Shown piece after piece: positions 6,897 through 15,480 of a DNA stretch of 64,000 bases. The notes beneath the pieces were generated by a model that did no database searches, was not told where the DNA came from, and saw only the letters and a list, made by a program, of their open reading frames with translations. Each line of letters starts with the position of its first letter. Position 1 is the stretch's first letter. This DNA comes from a virus: the IMG/VR virus record IMGVR_UViG_3300037808_001421, positions 1 to 64,000 of that record; one strand, written 5' to 3'. Position numbers and translations under genes: made by a program.

Positions 6897-8188
6897 GAAT
6901 ACCGTACCAATATCCCTGCTCGCTCAAGCGCTTGCTCACGAATGAGCTCCTGTGCCTCAGGGTGGTCAGCCACGAAGTTGCCGAAGTTCTCTTTGCCTTG
7001 GAACTGCTCACCTGCGAACTTGATCCAAGCACCGGACTGCTCAACGATGCCCATGTCGCAGGCAACCTGCACCATGTCGTCGTAGATGGATGCTCCGCCG
7101 AACCAAGTAGTCTCGTGGTCTCTCCAGAACACAGGCTCAACTTTGGGGAAGTGGTAGAAGTCGTACTTCCCATGCTTCCCATCATGAGTACCTGCTTTGC
7201 CTTTGGTCAGATGGAACCGGACTAGCCGACCGATGGGGTCAGCCTTTGAGTCAGGACGTATCTGAGCACCACGAGTGAGCTCGAGGCTCGCCAAGCAGGC
7301 ATGCTTCCAAGCGAACGCACCCAGCGCACCCTTGGTATTGGGGTCATACTTGGTGCCGCCGATGTTGGCCCTGGCCTGGTTGATGCCGAGAAGCGTTGTC
7401 TCCAGCATCGTACCGTCAGGTCGGTCCATCATGAACAGCGGATAGGCCATGTTCTGATACGTGGTCACGACACCTGCAGGGCCGCCGTAGTGCCTGTCAC
7501 TGACGTCACCTTCTTCGACCATCTTGGTCAGGAACGCGCCCAAGGACTCGATGATAATCAGCTGGAATAGCCCAGCCCTCAGTGCAGACAGCACGATCTC
7601 GAGCCCTGTGTCCGCGGTGTCCGCAGTAAGGATAACGACGTCACCGATCTGGTGCTTCAGGTCTGCTATGTCCTCGGGGCTGAACGGGTCCATGCCTCGC
7701 TTCTGTCGGACCTCATCCATCTCAGCAATCTCATGGTCGCTGTACGCAATGCAGAAGCTGCACATTCGGGCGAAGCTCTTGTCGGGGCGGATCTCTGTAG
7801 AGAACACGAGGATGCGCGAAGCATCTCCGTAGTGCTTTTGAACCTGCCCTGCGGTGAGATTGGCGAAGTAGGTCTTACCGACCGACTCTTCACCTCGGAC
7901 TTCTACAGTTCCGCCGGCATGCCAGCCTCCGCCCAGCGCGAGGTCTGCGCTTAGAATGCCTGTAGACCTGCGCAGTATGAACGGAGTCTTGGCCTCCGAT
8001 GCCAGCACCACCTGCGCTCTTCCAGAGTGCGCTTTGGCTTCTTGTGCAAGCCATTGGCTCGTTGTGAGGTTAGCTAGAGCTCCTGCTTTCTTGGTGGGAG
8101 CCTTCTTCTTGACGGCCGTCTTCTTTTTTCGGGAAGGGGCCTTCTTGGTTGTCGCTTTCTTAGTCGCTGCCTTCTTCTTCGCTGCCAT
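6893..8188 (-). CDS. recA: RecA-like recombinase with histone-H1-like N-terminal tail (431 aa)
   Basis: Start placed at ATG 8188. Walker A is GEESVGKT at 99-106; further RecA-type features are LIIIESLGAFLTK (Walker B region) and LLGINQARANIGG, equivalent to the L2 segment. It should form filaments on ssDNA and exchange strands, supporting recombination-dependent replication. The first 36 residues are almost only Lys, Ala, Thr and Pro (MAAKKKAATKKATTKKAPSR), a histone H1/AlgP-like tail not usual for RecA. A longer frame to 8275 overlaps a Zn-finger ORF and is less likely. Downstream nucleases are translationally coupled. Confidence 0.85.
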   Translation of the reverse strand: MAAKKKAATKKATTKKAPSRKKKTAVKKKAPTKKAGALANLTTSQWLAQEAKAHSGRAQVVLASEAKTPFILRRSTGILSADLALGGGWHAGGTVEVRGEESVGKTYFANLTAGQVQKHYGDASRILVFSTEIRPDKSFARMCSFCIAYSDHEIAEMDEVRQKRGMDPFSPEDIADLKHQIGDVVILTADTADTGLEIVLSALRAGLFQLIIIESLGAFLTKMVEEGDVSDRHYGGPAGVVTTYQNMAYPLFMMDRPDGTMLETTLLGINQARANIGGTKYDPNTKGALGAFAWKHACLASLELTRGAQIRPDSKADPIGRLVRFHLTKGKAGTHDGKHGKYDFYHFPKVEPVFWRDHETTWFGGASIYDDMVQVACDMGIVEQSGAWIKFAGEQFQGKENFGNFVADHPEAQELIREQALERAGILVRYS

Positions 8189-8339
8189 GGGCCCTCTTCT
8201 CAAAAGGTTTCGTCCCATGGGTGGGGCAGGCCCGACCGCTGTCGAGCACCTCCTTGCACCACGGGCACCTGTCATCGCTAGTCTCGCTAGCTTGTTTCGT
8301 CATTTCGTCGTCCAAGGCGACGCCGTACTTCTCCATCAT
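8160..8339 (-). CDS. Small Zn-finger protein (59 aa)
   Basis: ATG at 8339 with a TAAGGAG ribosome binding site, the best in this segment. The product contains CPWCKEVLDSGRACPTHG, a Cys-x2-Cys ... Cys-x2-His zinc knuckle, followed by an acidic tail. It overlaps the end of the HU-like gene by 53 bases and the beginning of recA by 29. Small knuckles of this kind often regulate or accompany DNA enzymes; no specific role can be assigned. Confidence 0.65.
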   Translation of the reverse strand: MMEKYGVALDDEMTKQASETSDDRCPWCKEVLDSGRACPTHGTKPFEKRAHGSEEEGSD

Positions 8340-8604
8340 GGGGACTCCTTAGCTTGGTAGAGGGCCTGAACTTCAGGATCAGGCGCCGCTCCAGCATACG
8401 TGCTTTGCCTCCTCCTGGGGGCTTATTCATGCGCGGTGCCGCCACCTGCCATTTGAGAGTCCCAACCCCTCGAAGTTTGACGGTTTCCCCGTCCAGCAGT
8501 GCGCCCTGGACTTCATCCAGGAAAGTGACACAGACTGCCCTTGCTTCGTCCTCGTTGTACCCAAGCTGCGTTGCAACCCTGGCTGCGAGTTCTTTGACGT
8601 TCAT
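8287..8604 (-). CDS. HU/IHF-like DNA-bending protein
   Basis: MNVKELAARVATQLGYNEDE, then AVCVTFLDEVQGALLDGE and VKLRGVGTLKW, follow the HU/IHF pattern: two N-terminal helices, then a beta-hairpin entering the DNA-binding arms with basic residues (KARMLERRLILKFRPS). HU proteins bend DNA and help replication and packaging. The last 20 residues run in a frame overlapping the Zn-finger ORF and may not be part of the fold. It lies directly below DNA polymerase, start overlapping its stop region. Confidence 0.8.
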   Translation of the reverse strand: MNVKELAARVATQLGYNEDEARAVCVTFLDEVQGALLDGETVKLRGVGTLKWQVAAPRMNKPPGGGKARMLERRLILKFRPSTKLRSPHDGEVRRRLGRRNDETS

Positions 8605-10658
8605 TTGGCCTCCGAGTACCTATCGACTGCGCGCACATCCACGGGGACAGGGACCGCGAGCGGCCACTCTCCATCCGCAAAGGGATGCATCATGTAGTCG
8701 GTAACGAGCTCTATGGAGCGGTCAACATTCTCTTCGGGGCACTCGCCCACGAGTTCATCGTGGACCTGCAGAAGCATCTTGTACTGCAGCATGTTGAGCT
8801 CCGCGCTGTTCTCGACGTTGAGCATAGCTGCTTTCGTCAAGTCTGATGCGCTGCCCTGAATGGGTGCGTTGATGCTTTCACGTTCTGCGTGGGAGCGGAT
8901 GCCCCCCTCGTGGTGGTGAATATCGGGAAGCCTACGGCGCCGATTGATGATGGTCGTAACATGCCCGTCGCGCCTGCACCTTGCGTGCATCTCTCGCATG
9001 TAGAGCTTCACACCTGGGTAGATGCTGAGGTACTCGTCGATCTTTTGCTTAGCTTCTTTCTTCGGGATCTCGAGCTGCTTGGAGATGTTGGAAGGGCCGG
9101 CGCCGTACATGATGCCGAAACCTACGGACTTGAGCTGCTGCCTGTAGAGCAGGAGAAGCTGCTGTCTCTCGTCAGGATCGTCACACTTCTTAGCGGCGTA
9201 GACCTCTTCGTAGTGGATGCCCATCATCAGGGCAACAGTCTGACAGTGGAGGTCTTTGCCATCTAGGATGGCCGCGATCATGCGCTTGTCTTTTGAGTAG
9301 TGCGCTAGGATGCGCATCTCCAACTGTGCGTAGTCCCCGACCAGCAGCTTCCAGCCAGGCCGAGTGATGAATGCGTATCGGACACCCCACTCGTCGTTGT
9401 CGTTCCTGGGCATGTTCTGCCCGTTGGGTGCCTTGTATGAGAAGCGCCCTGTGCGAGCACCGTACTGTTTGACGCTGGAATGGATGCGTCCATCCCGGTG
9501 ATGCCTCGCGTAGATGACCAGGGGCCATACGTAAGTGTTGAGCAGCTTGGCGACACGGCGCCGGCGGCTGATGAACTTACCGATCTCGTGGCCTTCAGCT
9601 GCAAGAATCTCGAGCACACTTGCGTCAGTGGATGGCTGCGGGCCTTTAGCTCCGCCCTTCGTCCACTTGATGACGGGCAGCCCTTTACCACCCTCGCTCG
9701 GGTCTCCGAAGAGTAGGCGGTTCAGTTGCTGGTTGGAGTTCAGGTTGACAGGCCATCCGGCCTCCCTGTTGATCTCCAGGTCCATGCGGTCGATCTCTGC
9801 CTGCATTTGCGGGATGAGACCTTCGAGGAACTTCAAGTCAACATCAATGCCGCGGCGCTCCATTCGGAACAGTGTGCGTGTGATGGGGACTTCGAAGTCG
9901 TGGAAGTACTTAAGCATCGAGTACCCGCCACCCATGTCGATGCATGCGAGGAGCTCAGAGATGTGCTCGTGCAGGAGCAGCGTGGCGTATGGATCGAGGG
10001 ACGTGTAGTCGCAGACCAGATCGCGAGGCAGGTGCCTCAACGCAGTCTTGTACTCGGTAGCCGCCCTGCCGGTCTCAGGATCGATGCATCCCTTGAACAG
10101 GTCTTTGAACTTGGTCATGTTCAAAGCCTTCCAGGGAGTCACTCCTTCGAACTCACCGTCGTATGAACGGATGATGCCGTCCTTGGCGCGGTCCTTCAGA
10201 CCCATACGGTCGTGAAGATTCTCATCCAGTAGGAATGCACCAATCTGGGAATCCACGGAGTTCGCATTGTAGATATCGATGCCGTGGTTCCAGCTGATGT
10301 GCGCGTCGTAGTTCATGTTCCAGCCGCAGAGGTTTGCGTCTGGGTTCTCCATGAGAGCTACGAAGTGGTGGTAGTCTTCACCACGTAAGCAAAAGCGGCG
10401 ATACCTGTCGCCGAACTTAGCGGACAGACCCCAGAAGGTAATCGTATCCTTCATCCAGTCGAGGTCGTCAGTTCCCTTGTTATCCTTCTTGGGTAAACGA
10501 AGAGCGTTCGTCTCTGTGTCAAAGCCGATCCAGTCGCCGTTCCGGCCACCTTCTAATTCAACTTTGCGCAAGAAGAGACGTCTGACCTCGAGGGCCTCTC
10601 TTTCCGACCCGATGAACTCGGGGTCGGGTACATCAAGGTTGAAGCGTGCGTACGCCAT
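8601..10658 (-). CDS. polA: Family A DNA polymerase with 3'-5' exonuclease domain (685 aa)
   Basis: Exonuclease domain: D47 and E49 in IGFDTETNAL, later NYDAHISWN and a YTSLDPYA motif. Polymerase motifs: A, DYAQLEMRILAHYSKD near residue 440; B, RQQLKSVGFGIMYGAG near 505-520, with the R, K, F and YG positions of the O-helix intact and Phe at the position equivalent to E. coli F762; C, LLQVHDELV near 630. There is no 5'-nuclease domain, as in T7-type replicative enzymes. This is the phage replicative polymerase, working with the primase and helicase upstream. A hairpin at 10671-10692 separates it from the Zn-rich protein. Confidence 0.93.
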   Translation of the reverse strand: MAYARFNLDVPDPEFIGSEREALEVRRLFLRKVELEGGRNGDWIGFDTETNALRLPKKDNKGTDDLDWMKDTITFWGLSAKFGDRYRRFCLRGEDYHHFVALMENPDANLCGWNMNYDAHISWNHGIDIYNANSVDSQIGAFLLDENLHDRMGLKDRAKDGIIRSYDGEFEGVTPWKALNMTKFKDLFKGCIDPETGRAATEYKTALRHLPRDLVCDYTSLDPYATLLLHEHISELLACIDMGGGYSMLKYFHDFEVPITRTLFRMERRGIDVDLKFLEGLIPQMQAEIDRMDLEINREAGWPVNLNSNQQLNRLLFGDPSEGGKGLPVIKWTKGGAKGPQPSTDASVLEILAAEGHEIGKFISRRRRVAKLLNTYVWPLVIYARHHRDGRIHSSVKQYGARTGRFSYKAPNGQNMPRNDNDEWGVRYAFITRPGWKLLVGDYAQLEMRILAHYSKDKRMIAAILDGKDLHCQTVALMMGIHYEEVYAAKKCDDPDERQQLLLLYRQQLKSVGFGIMYGAGPSNISKQLEIPKKEAKQKIDEYLSIYPGVKLYMREMHARCRRDGHVTTIINRRRRLPDIHHHEGGIRSHAERESINAPIQGSASDLTKAAMLNVENSAELNMLQYKMLLQVHDELVGECPEENVDRSIELVTDYMMHPFADGEWPLAVPVPVDVRAVDRYSEAK

Positions 10659-10670
10659 GGAAATCTGAAA

Positions 10671-10692
10671 GGGAGGCCCCGAAGAGCCTCCC
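10671..10692 (-). terminator. Intercistronic hairpin upstream of polA
   Basis: On the minus strand GGGAGGC, an 8-base loop and GCCTCCC form a 7-bp stem followed by TTTCAG. It lies 15 bases after the Zn-rich gene and 13 bases before the polA start, so it may act as a partial terminator, RNA-stability element or attenuator rather than a full stop. Confidence 0.55.
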
Positions 10693-10706
10693 TCCCAAAC
10701 TCACCT

Positions 10707-11948
10707 CTAGCTCGCTTCGGACCGTTTCTGGTAGCGCTGGTGCGGCGTGCGGGAACTCCCGCCACCGCCACCTGGGGCGAACAAGTTGTCCTTGTTCAAC
10801 CGCTGTTCCTGAATCGTCGGAGGATCAGGCGCGTAGATCGCATCGAGGTCGAGGCACTCCTTGTGGCGGTCAGCAATCTTCTGCGCTGCCTCCAGAGCCT
10901 TGCCCTCGTCGTTGATGGTGGTATCGATCTGGTACTGCGGGTCGAACAGCCGGGGGTCGGGATCGCCAACCTCAAACTTGTCGCAGACCGTTTTGGTCTT
11001 GTCGCTGACCGTCTCTCGGCGCACCCAGATGGCCGCGTCGTAGAGCCCGTACGGATTGCCTTCGCATTCGTCCGTAGAGCAGACAAGCTGCCCAATCGGG
11101 TTGCCGACGTAGTTGCACTCGGGGCACTGCGCCTTCTCGTCGTTCACCAGCGCGCTGAGCTCGGAGTCCTCGTTCTCGAGAAGCGACCAGGTGCTCTCGC
11201 ACGTAGCGCAGGTGACCGTGTGGTCTGACGTCTCGATGCTGCAGTTCGACTCGTCGCCGGCCTCCGTGCATTTGCCGCACGTGACCAGGTCGACATGCGT
11301 GATGCCGCACTCTTCATTCCCGCAGACGTACTGAGGAACGTACATGAACTCGCCGCAGTCCTGACACAGGCGCTCGATGCGCTCCATGATGGGATCCATG
11401 GCGCCGTTCCAAGCCGCGGCACTGAGCGCGACGTGGAATCGATTGCCGTAGACCTTCGGCCAGTCCTCCTTGCAGTACTTACACGACTTGTTGCCGCAGA
11501 TCTCACGGGACTTGTACGTACCGCTCTTGTCGTCCTTCTGGAACTCGACGACGTGGTGCCACGCCTCGATCCACCCACTGAAGGCGTACGCGGTCTGCGC
11601 GTAGCACTTCTTGAGCAGGTCATCCGGCTGGACATCGTCGAAGCCGAACCGACGCGGCTTGCCGTACGCGCAAACGAGACACTGCTCGCCGGCGCACGTG
11701 AGGTAGAAGCCCTTCGACTTCTTGGTGGGGATGGGGATGTAGTGCCGCTTGAAGCGTTTCCAGGGCAGCTTGATGTTCAGATCGGGGTCTGCGTAACCGT
11801 CCCCGTCGGGCATCTGTGCTCGGATGCGGAGAGAGTGCGTGGGGATGTTGAGCCGCAGGCCGTTTGCCCAGGCCCCGCCTTTCTTACCACTTCGTTCTGA
11901 TCGGTCTGCGTTTCGTGAAGCCTTGCGGCTGTGTCGTAGTCCTGACAT
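10707..11948 (-). CDS. Multi-zinc protein, candidate ssDNA-binding protein (413 aa)
   Basis: ATG chosen at 11948, within the tail of the primase gene. The N-terminal 40 residues are basic, and the next 100 include KFKRH-type basic patches (KRFKRHYIPIPTKKSKGFYL). There are many Cys pairs: CLVC, CGNKSCKYC, CQDC, CGNEEC, CGKC, CATC, CPEC, CSTDEC, enough for four or more zinc ribbons. The C-terminus has an acidic stretch and a Gly5 linker. Lying between primase/helicase and polymerase, it occupies the usual place of an SSB, and T4 gp32 also binds zinc. That role is inference. Confidence 0.6.
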   Translation of the reverse strand: MSGLRHSRKASRNADRSERSGKKGGAWANGLRLNIPTHSLRIRAQMPDGDGYADPDLNIKLPWKRFKRHYIPIPTKKSKGFYLTCAGEQCLVCAYGKPRRFGFDDVQPDDLLKKCYAQTAYAFSGWIEAWHHVVEFQKDDKSGTYKSREICGNKSCKYCKEDWPKVYGNRFHVALSAAAWNGAMDPIMERIERLCQDCGEFMYVPQYVCGNEECGITHVDLVTCGKCTEAGDESNCSIETSDHTVTCATCESTWSLLENEDSELSALVNDEKAQCPECNYVGNPIGQLVCSTDECEGNPYGLYDAAIWVRRETVSDKTKTVCDKFEVGDPDPRLFDPQYQIDTTINDEGKALEAAQKIADRHKECLDLDAIYAPDPPTIQEQRLNKDNLFAPGGGGGSSRTPHQRYQKRSEAS

Positions 11949-12966
11949 GTAATCGCTTTGCCTTTCCCGTCGCTCGGGTTGCGTTATCGAGGAGCCATTG
12001 AGCCCCTGGTAGATCAAAGTCGTCGGGTTGAGCCTCTAAAGGACAATCCGACGGGTAATGACAGGCATACACTGGAAACGAAGCGTTGCCAAGCCTGTCT
12101 GATATGTTCGCTGTGCCTTTTTGACCCGCCTCGTTGGCGTCCAAAAGTATCCATGTTTTCGTGCCCATCTTGCGGATGAGGCGCTCTTGAGTCGCGGACA
12201 TGTGCGCGCCCATCAGGGCGACTACGTTGTGAAAACCTAACTGCACCAACCAGAGGCACGCCTTGTACCCTTCAACGATGATCAAGCCGTCCTTGTTGCG
12301 ACCGTGGTAGATATCGTCGAAGACGAGGTGTGCTCGCCAGAGGTGATCGCGGATGTCACTGCTCGAGTAGTCCGGAAACCACTCGCCAAGTTCGCCGAGG
12401 TCTTCACGACCTTCGACTATTCTCTTCCCGGTGTAGACCTTGTACTTAGGATGCTTGCCTTTCTCAGTGGCCCTGCCGCTGATGCCTATAAGCTGGCCTA
12501 CGAAGTCTCTAATGGGGAAGGTGATGCGGTCGTTGCCGCGGTCGTACCCAATCTGGTGCGCATTCAGAATAGCTTCCTCGAACCCATTATCGATGAGGTC
12601 CATAGGCAGGAAGTCGTACACGCCTAGTAGGGCTTCAGGGAGAGTGTGAACACCTTTGAGCTCACGCTGCGCCTTTACTTGCTGACGCTTCTTTTCAAAC
12701 GATGCGTTCTTACGCCGGTTCTCTCTGGCGTTCTTCAGCTTCTGCTGTATGACACGTGTTGTACCGGCGCCGATTGCCTTGAGTAAGTACCCGAGGTCAC
12801 TCCCGCTCTCCTGGCAGCTGAAACAGCCCCAGCGCCCAGATTCTCGGTGAACCCAGAATGAGGGGGTGTTGTCTGAATGGAAGGGGCAGCTAGCCTGCAG
12901 GTAATCACCTCGGGACTTCACCTTCTCCAGGTGATCCTCTGCGATTTCGTCTGCTAGGTAGGTCAC
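11884..12966 (-). CDS. dnaG: DnaG-type primase (zinc-binding and Toprim domains)
   Basis: GTG start at 12966 overlaps the helicase stop (GTGA). The zinc domain has C27, H30, C48 and C51 in CPFHSDNTPSFWVH and WGCFSC. Toprim motifs are IIVEGYKA with E232 and LLDANEAG with D276; the usual DxD is DxN here, an unusual substitution of one metal ligand. At 360 residues it lacks the C-terminal helicase-binding domain of bacterial DnaG, in keeping with phage primases. It should prime lagging-strand synthesis with the DnaB-like helicase encoded just upstream. Confidence 0.88.
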   Translation of the reverse strand: MTYLADEIAEDHLEKVKSRGDYLQASCPFHSDNTPSFWVHRESGRWGCFSCQESGSDLGYLLKAIGAGTTRVIQQKLKNARENRRKNASFEKKRQQVKAQRELKGVHTLPEALLGVYDFLPMDLIDNGFEEAILNAHQIGYDRGNDRITFPIRDFVGQLIGISGRATEKGKHPKYKVYTGKRIVEGREDLGELGEWFPDYSSSDIRDHLWRAHLVFDDIYHGRNKDGLIIVEGYKACLWLVQLGFHNVVALMGAHMSATQERLIRKMGTKTWILLDANEAGQKGTANISDRLGNASFPVYACHYPSDCPLEAQPDDFDLPGAQWLLDNATRATGKAKRLHVRTTTQPQGFTKRRPIRTKW

Positions 12967-14612
12967 TGTGACCTAAAGCGCTTCATGTTCTTGAACGTGT
13001 CTGCATTCACTTCGGGACGTTCTTCCCCTCGGCCTTCACCAGCCTCTTCCCTGGCAGCTTCTGCAGCAGCTTCCTTCAGCCACTTGCGAGCTTCTTTCGA
13101 GGTGAACTCTTCTTTGATGACCTTGAATTCGTACCCAGGAACTGCTCTAAGCAGAAAGCCATCCAAGGTACCATCGCGGTTGCCGCTCAGCATGACGGCG
13201 ATTTCACCGTACTTTCTTTTGATAGGCATCTTTACCCCAGCTTCTTCTTCTGGGATGTCGTTGCTTATCTGCCTGGCGGTCTTCATACCCTTGTCCTTCT
13301 TGGACTGGTTGCCGAACTTGGTAGGTAGGTACAGGCCAGGTGCTCGCTCGGCTCTTCTAATTTGCCTGCCTTTGACGGCTGCTTCTTTCCGTTCAATCTC
13401 GGCTTTCCAGTAGCCCTCGTACTCTTCCTCGTATAGCTCCTGGCGCCCTTTCTTGAGAACGACGCGCAGGATGAGGTCAACCTCCATTCCGAAAGCGTCC
13501 GAGCCGTACACGTCCGTCAGGTCTTCACCAGCTTTGCCCTGCCCAGACCTGTTGGCCTGGAGGGTGGCGACGATGGGCACGTCCAAATCGACTGCCATCT
13601 CTTTGCCCTGCTGCGCGAGGTGCATGAGCTTCTCTGTTGTGGTTGCTCGATTGCTGACTCCCTCGGGGATGAGCTTATACATACTGTCGAGGTACACAAC
13701 GGTCGGCTCCCACATGGAGATGAACGCTCTGAGCTCGCCGAGCGTCTTAGGCCGGTCAGGTCCGCACAAGCAGATGAGGTCTTCTCGGTCGAGAAGGATC
13801 TTGCCGTCGAGTATCTCGTCAGGCGACTGGGAGAGGTTCGCCGCGACAGCGTCTAGTACCCGCTGGGTGCGTTCCCACAAAGGCTTGGGAAGAATACCGT
13901 TCTTGAGTACCTGGTAGTCCACCTTCGCGAAGATGGATGCAAAGCGCAGGATGCTCTTCTCCCTGCCCATATCCCCGGTCCAGATGAGCACTCTTTGCTT
14001 GTTGACGAAGTAGTCTTCGGCAGCAGCCAGGTACATCAACCAGGTCTTCATCATCTTCATCCTGGAGTACAGGACGATGAAGTCGCCTTTGTGCTTGCCG
14101 AGGGTGTCCCTGTTCAGAGGATCCCAAGGCCACTTGATACCCCAGTTCTTACCAGTCTGTGCGAGGGCGTACTGCTGTCGCACGTAGGTAGCCATATCGC
14201 TGGCGCCGAAGCCTGAGTTCCCCTTGTGGCTAAGGCGTATGCGCGGGAGCGCCATCTGCATGAGATTCAGCGCACCCTCGGGGTCGTCACCAGACTCAAC
14301 GAGCTCTGTGAAGCTCTTGGCTAGGCTGGTCAGGTCCGATTGGATAGAGCCTAGCTTCAGCTCGTGTACGAGAGACGAGAGTCCTGTCCCGTCAGAGTCC
14401 ATGAGTATGAAACCAGGGAACCTCTTCTTTATCTCCCGTAAGCTGGGAAGTTCTCCCGTCGTCTGGGGGTGCTTGTAGTGAGCACTCAAGTACTTGAACA
14501 GCGCCTGCGGTTCAGAGTCTTTGAAGTGCTCTGACTTCAGCCCCTTACTGGCTGCGACGTTCATCCCTTTCTTACGGATGATCTCAGTAAGGACTCTGTC
14601 TTCAATGCTCAC
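12963..14612 (-). CDS. dnaB: DnaB-like replicative helicase (549 aa) with altered P-loop
   Basis: GTG start at 14612. The N-terminal helical domain (1-130) matches DnaB-N in layout. The RecA-like core begins near KGDFIVLYSRMKMMKTW (176-191), where the Walker A keeps Lys-Thr but has lost the glycines of GxxxxGKT. Walker B is VVYLDSMYKL (about 305-314) and the sensor-like ATLQANRSG (349-357) corresponds to the DnaB LSQLNR motif. The C-terminal 60 residues are a charged extension rich in Glu and Arg. It is the likely replicative helicase, paired with the overlapping primase. Confidence 0.85.
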   Translation of the reverse strand: MSIEDRVLTEIIRKKGMNVAASKGLKSEHFKDSEPQALFKYLSAHYKHPQTTGELPSLREIKKRFPGFILMDSDGTGLSSLVHELKLGSIQSDLTSLAKSFTELVESGDDPEGALNLMQMALPRIRLSHKGNSGFGASDMATYVRQQYALAQTGKNWGIKWPWDPLNRDTLGKHKGDFIVLYSRMKMMKTWLMYLAAAEDYFVNKQRVLIWTGDMGREKSILRFASIFAKVDYQVLKNGILPKPLWERTQRVLDAVAANLSQSPDEILDGKILLDREDLICLCGPDRPKTLGELRAFISMWEPTVVYLDSMYKLIPEGVSNRATTTEKLMHLAQQGKEMAVDLDVPIVATLQANRSGQGKAGEDLTDVYGSDAFGMEVDLILRVVLKKGRQELYEEEYEGYWKAEIERKEAAVKGRQIRRAERAPGLYLPTKFGNQSKKDKGMKTARQISNDIPEEEAGVKMPIKRKYGEIAVMLSGNRDGTLDGFLLRAVPGYEFKVIKEEFTSKEARKWLKEAAAEAAREEAGEGRGEERPEVNADTFKNMKRFRSQ

Positions 14613-14615
14613 GAG

Positions 14616-14966
14616 TTAGATTCCTCCGAGACCAAGGCCCCTTTTCGATTCCGCAGCGACTGCGTCGTCCGGAGGGCCTTCTGACTCAGCCACGTCCGCG
14701 CCCGCGGCACCGGAATCGAAGAAGTAGTTCGCGTAGTCTCTCTCGAGTCCAGCGATGAATGCAGCCAGCTTCTGCTGGGTGTCCGTGGAGAGAATTGTGT
14801 TCGTGACTTCCACATGACCCAGCATGCTACCTGACTCAGTGTCGAGGTAGATTACCTTTGCGTTGACCGCAGGAGAGCCTGCGGGATCAGAGACACTGAC
14901 GAGAGCTTCACCACAGAAGATAGCGTTGGCCGCAACACCCGTTGAGCCTTTTGCGCGTTTGTGCAT
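14616..14966 (-). CDS. Hypothetical protein (116 aa)
   Basis: Compact beta-rich N-terminal 60 residues (AIFCGEALVSVSDPAG, NAKVIYLDTESGSMLGHVEV), then a helix ending DYANYFFDSG and an acidic, Gly-rich tail (AESKRGLGLGGI). It lies immediately before the helicase gene. The pattern does not match a family I know. A disordered C-terminal tail next to helicase/primase could mediate protein contacts, but this is speculation. Confidence 0.55.
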   Translation of the reverse strand: MHKRAKGSTGVAANAIFCGEALVSVSDPAGSPAVNAKVIYLDTESGSMLGHVEVTNTILSTDTQQKLAAFIAGLERDYANYFFDSGAAGADVAESEGPPDDAVAAESKRGLGLGGI

Positions 14967-14969
14967 CGG

Positions 14970-15476
14970 CTACTTTCTCTGGTAAGAAGGACGCTTCTTG
15001 GCTTTCGGCTGCAGGGCCTTGGTCGGGACTTTGGACTTTGCTCCACCTACCTTCAAGCCGGGTCGCTGCTTCTTACCAGTAGCTGCCGCTGCTTGTTCGG
15101 CGGTCGGGGCGTCGGTCTTGCCCAGTGCTTGAGCTAGAAGCCCGCTCATTTCATTGAATCCCTTCAAGCAGAATTTCTTTGCGAGCTTCTGCGCCAAGGC
15201 ATGCGCTGCGTGTATCTCTTCTTCGGTTTGTCCGCAGGTGAGCTTGACGTTGACGAAGCAGCCGGCGGCATTGCCGAAGTCGCTTACCTTCATCTCATCA
15301 CCCACAGACATGGAGGCGTTGCCGTCTCCGATGATTGCTGCCAGTTCGTCCATGTATTCCTCAGGTATTGTGAAAGTTTCGTAGTAGTCTTCAAGTGCGT
15401 AGTCGCCTTGGTAAGCGCTCGCTATAACGAGCACCCTATCTAAGAGCGAGACGTCTACAACTTCAAGGTGTTCCAT
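14970..15476 (-). CDS. Hypothetical protein with basic tail (168 aa)
   Basis: An alpha/beta domain of about 120 residues (VSLLDRVLVIASAYQGDY, then ALAQKLAKKFCLKGFNEMSG) followed by a Lys/Pro/Ala-rich tail (KSKVPTKALQPKAKKR). Several proteins of this leftward unit share such tails, suggesting a common way of binding DNA or the replisome. No catalytic motif is visible. Function unknown. Confidence 0.6.
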   Translation of the reverse strand: MEHLEVVDVSLLDRVLVIASAYQGDYALEDYYETFTIPEEYMDELAAIIGDGNASMSVGDEMKVSDFGNAAGCFVNVKLTCGQTEEEIHAAHALAQKLAKKFCLKGFNEMSGLLAQALGKTDAPTAEQAAAATGKKQRPGLKVGGAKSKVPTKALQPKAKKRPSYQRK

Positions 15477-15480
15477 CTAC

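Noticed and set aside
8354-8704. Rightward ORF over the HU-like gene
   Set aside because: The leftward frame has the full HU pattern and overlaps neighbours in operon style; the rightward one has no motif.
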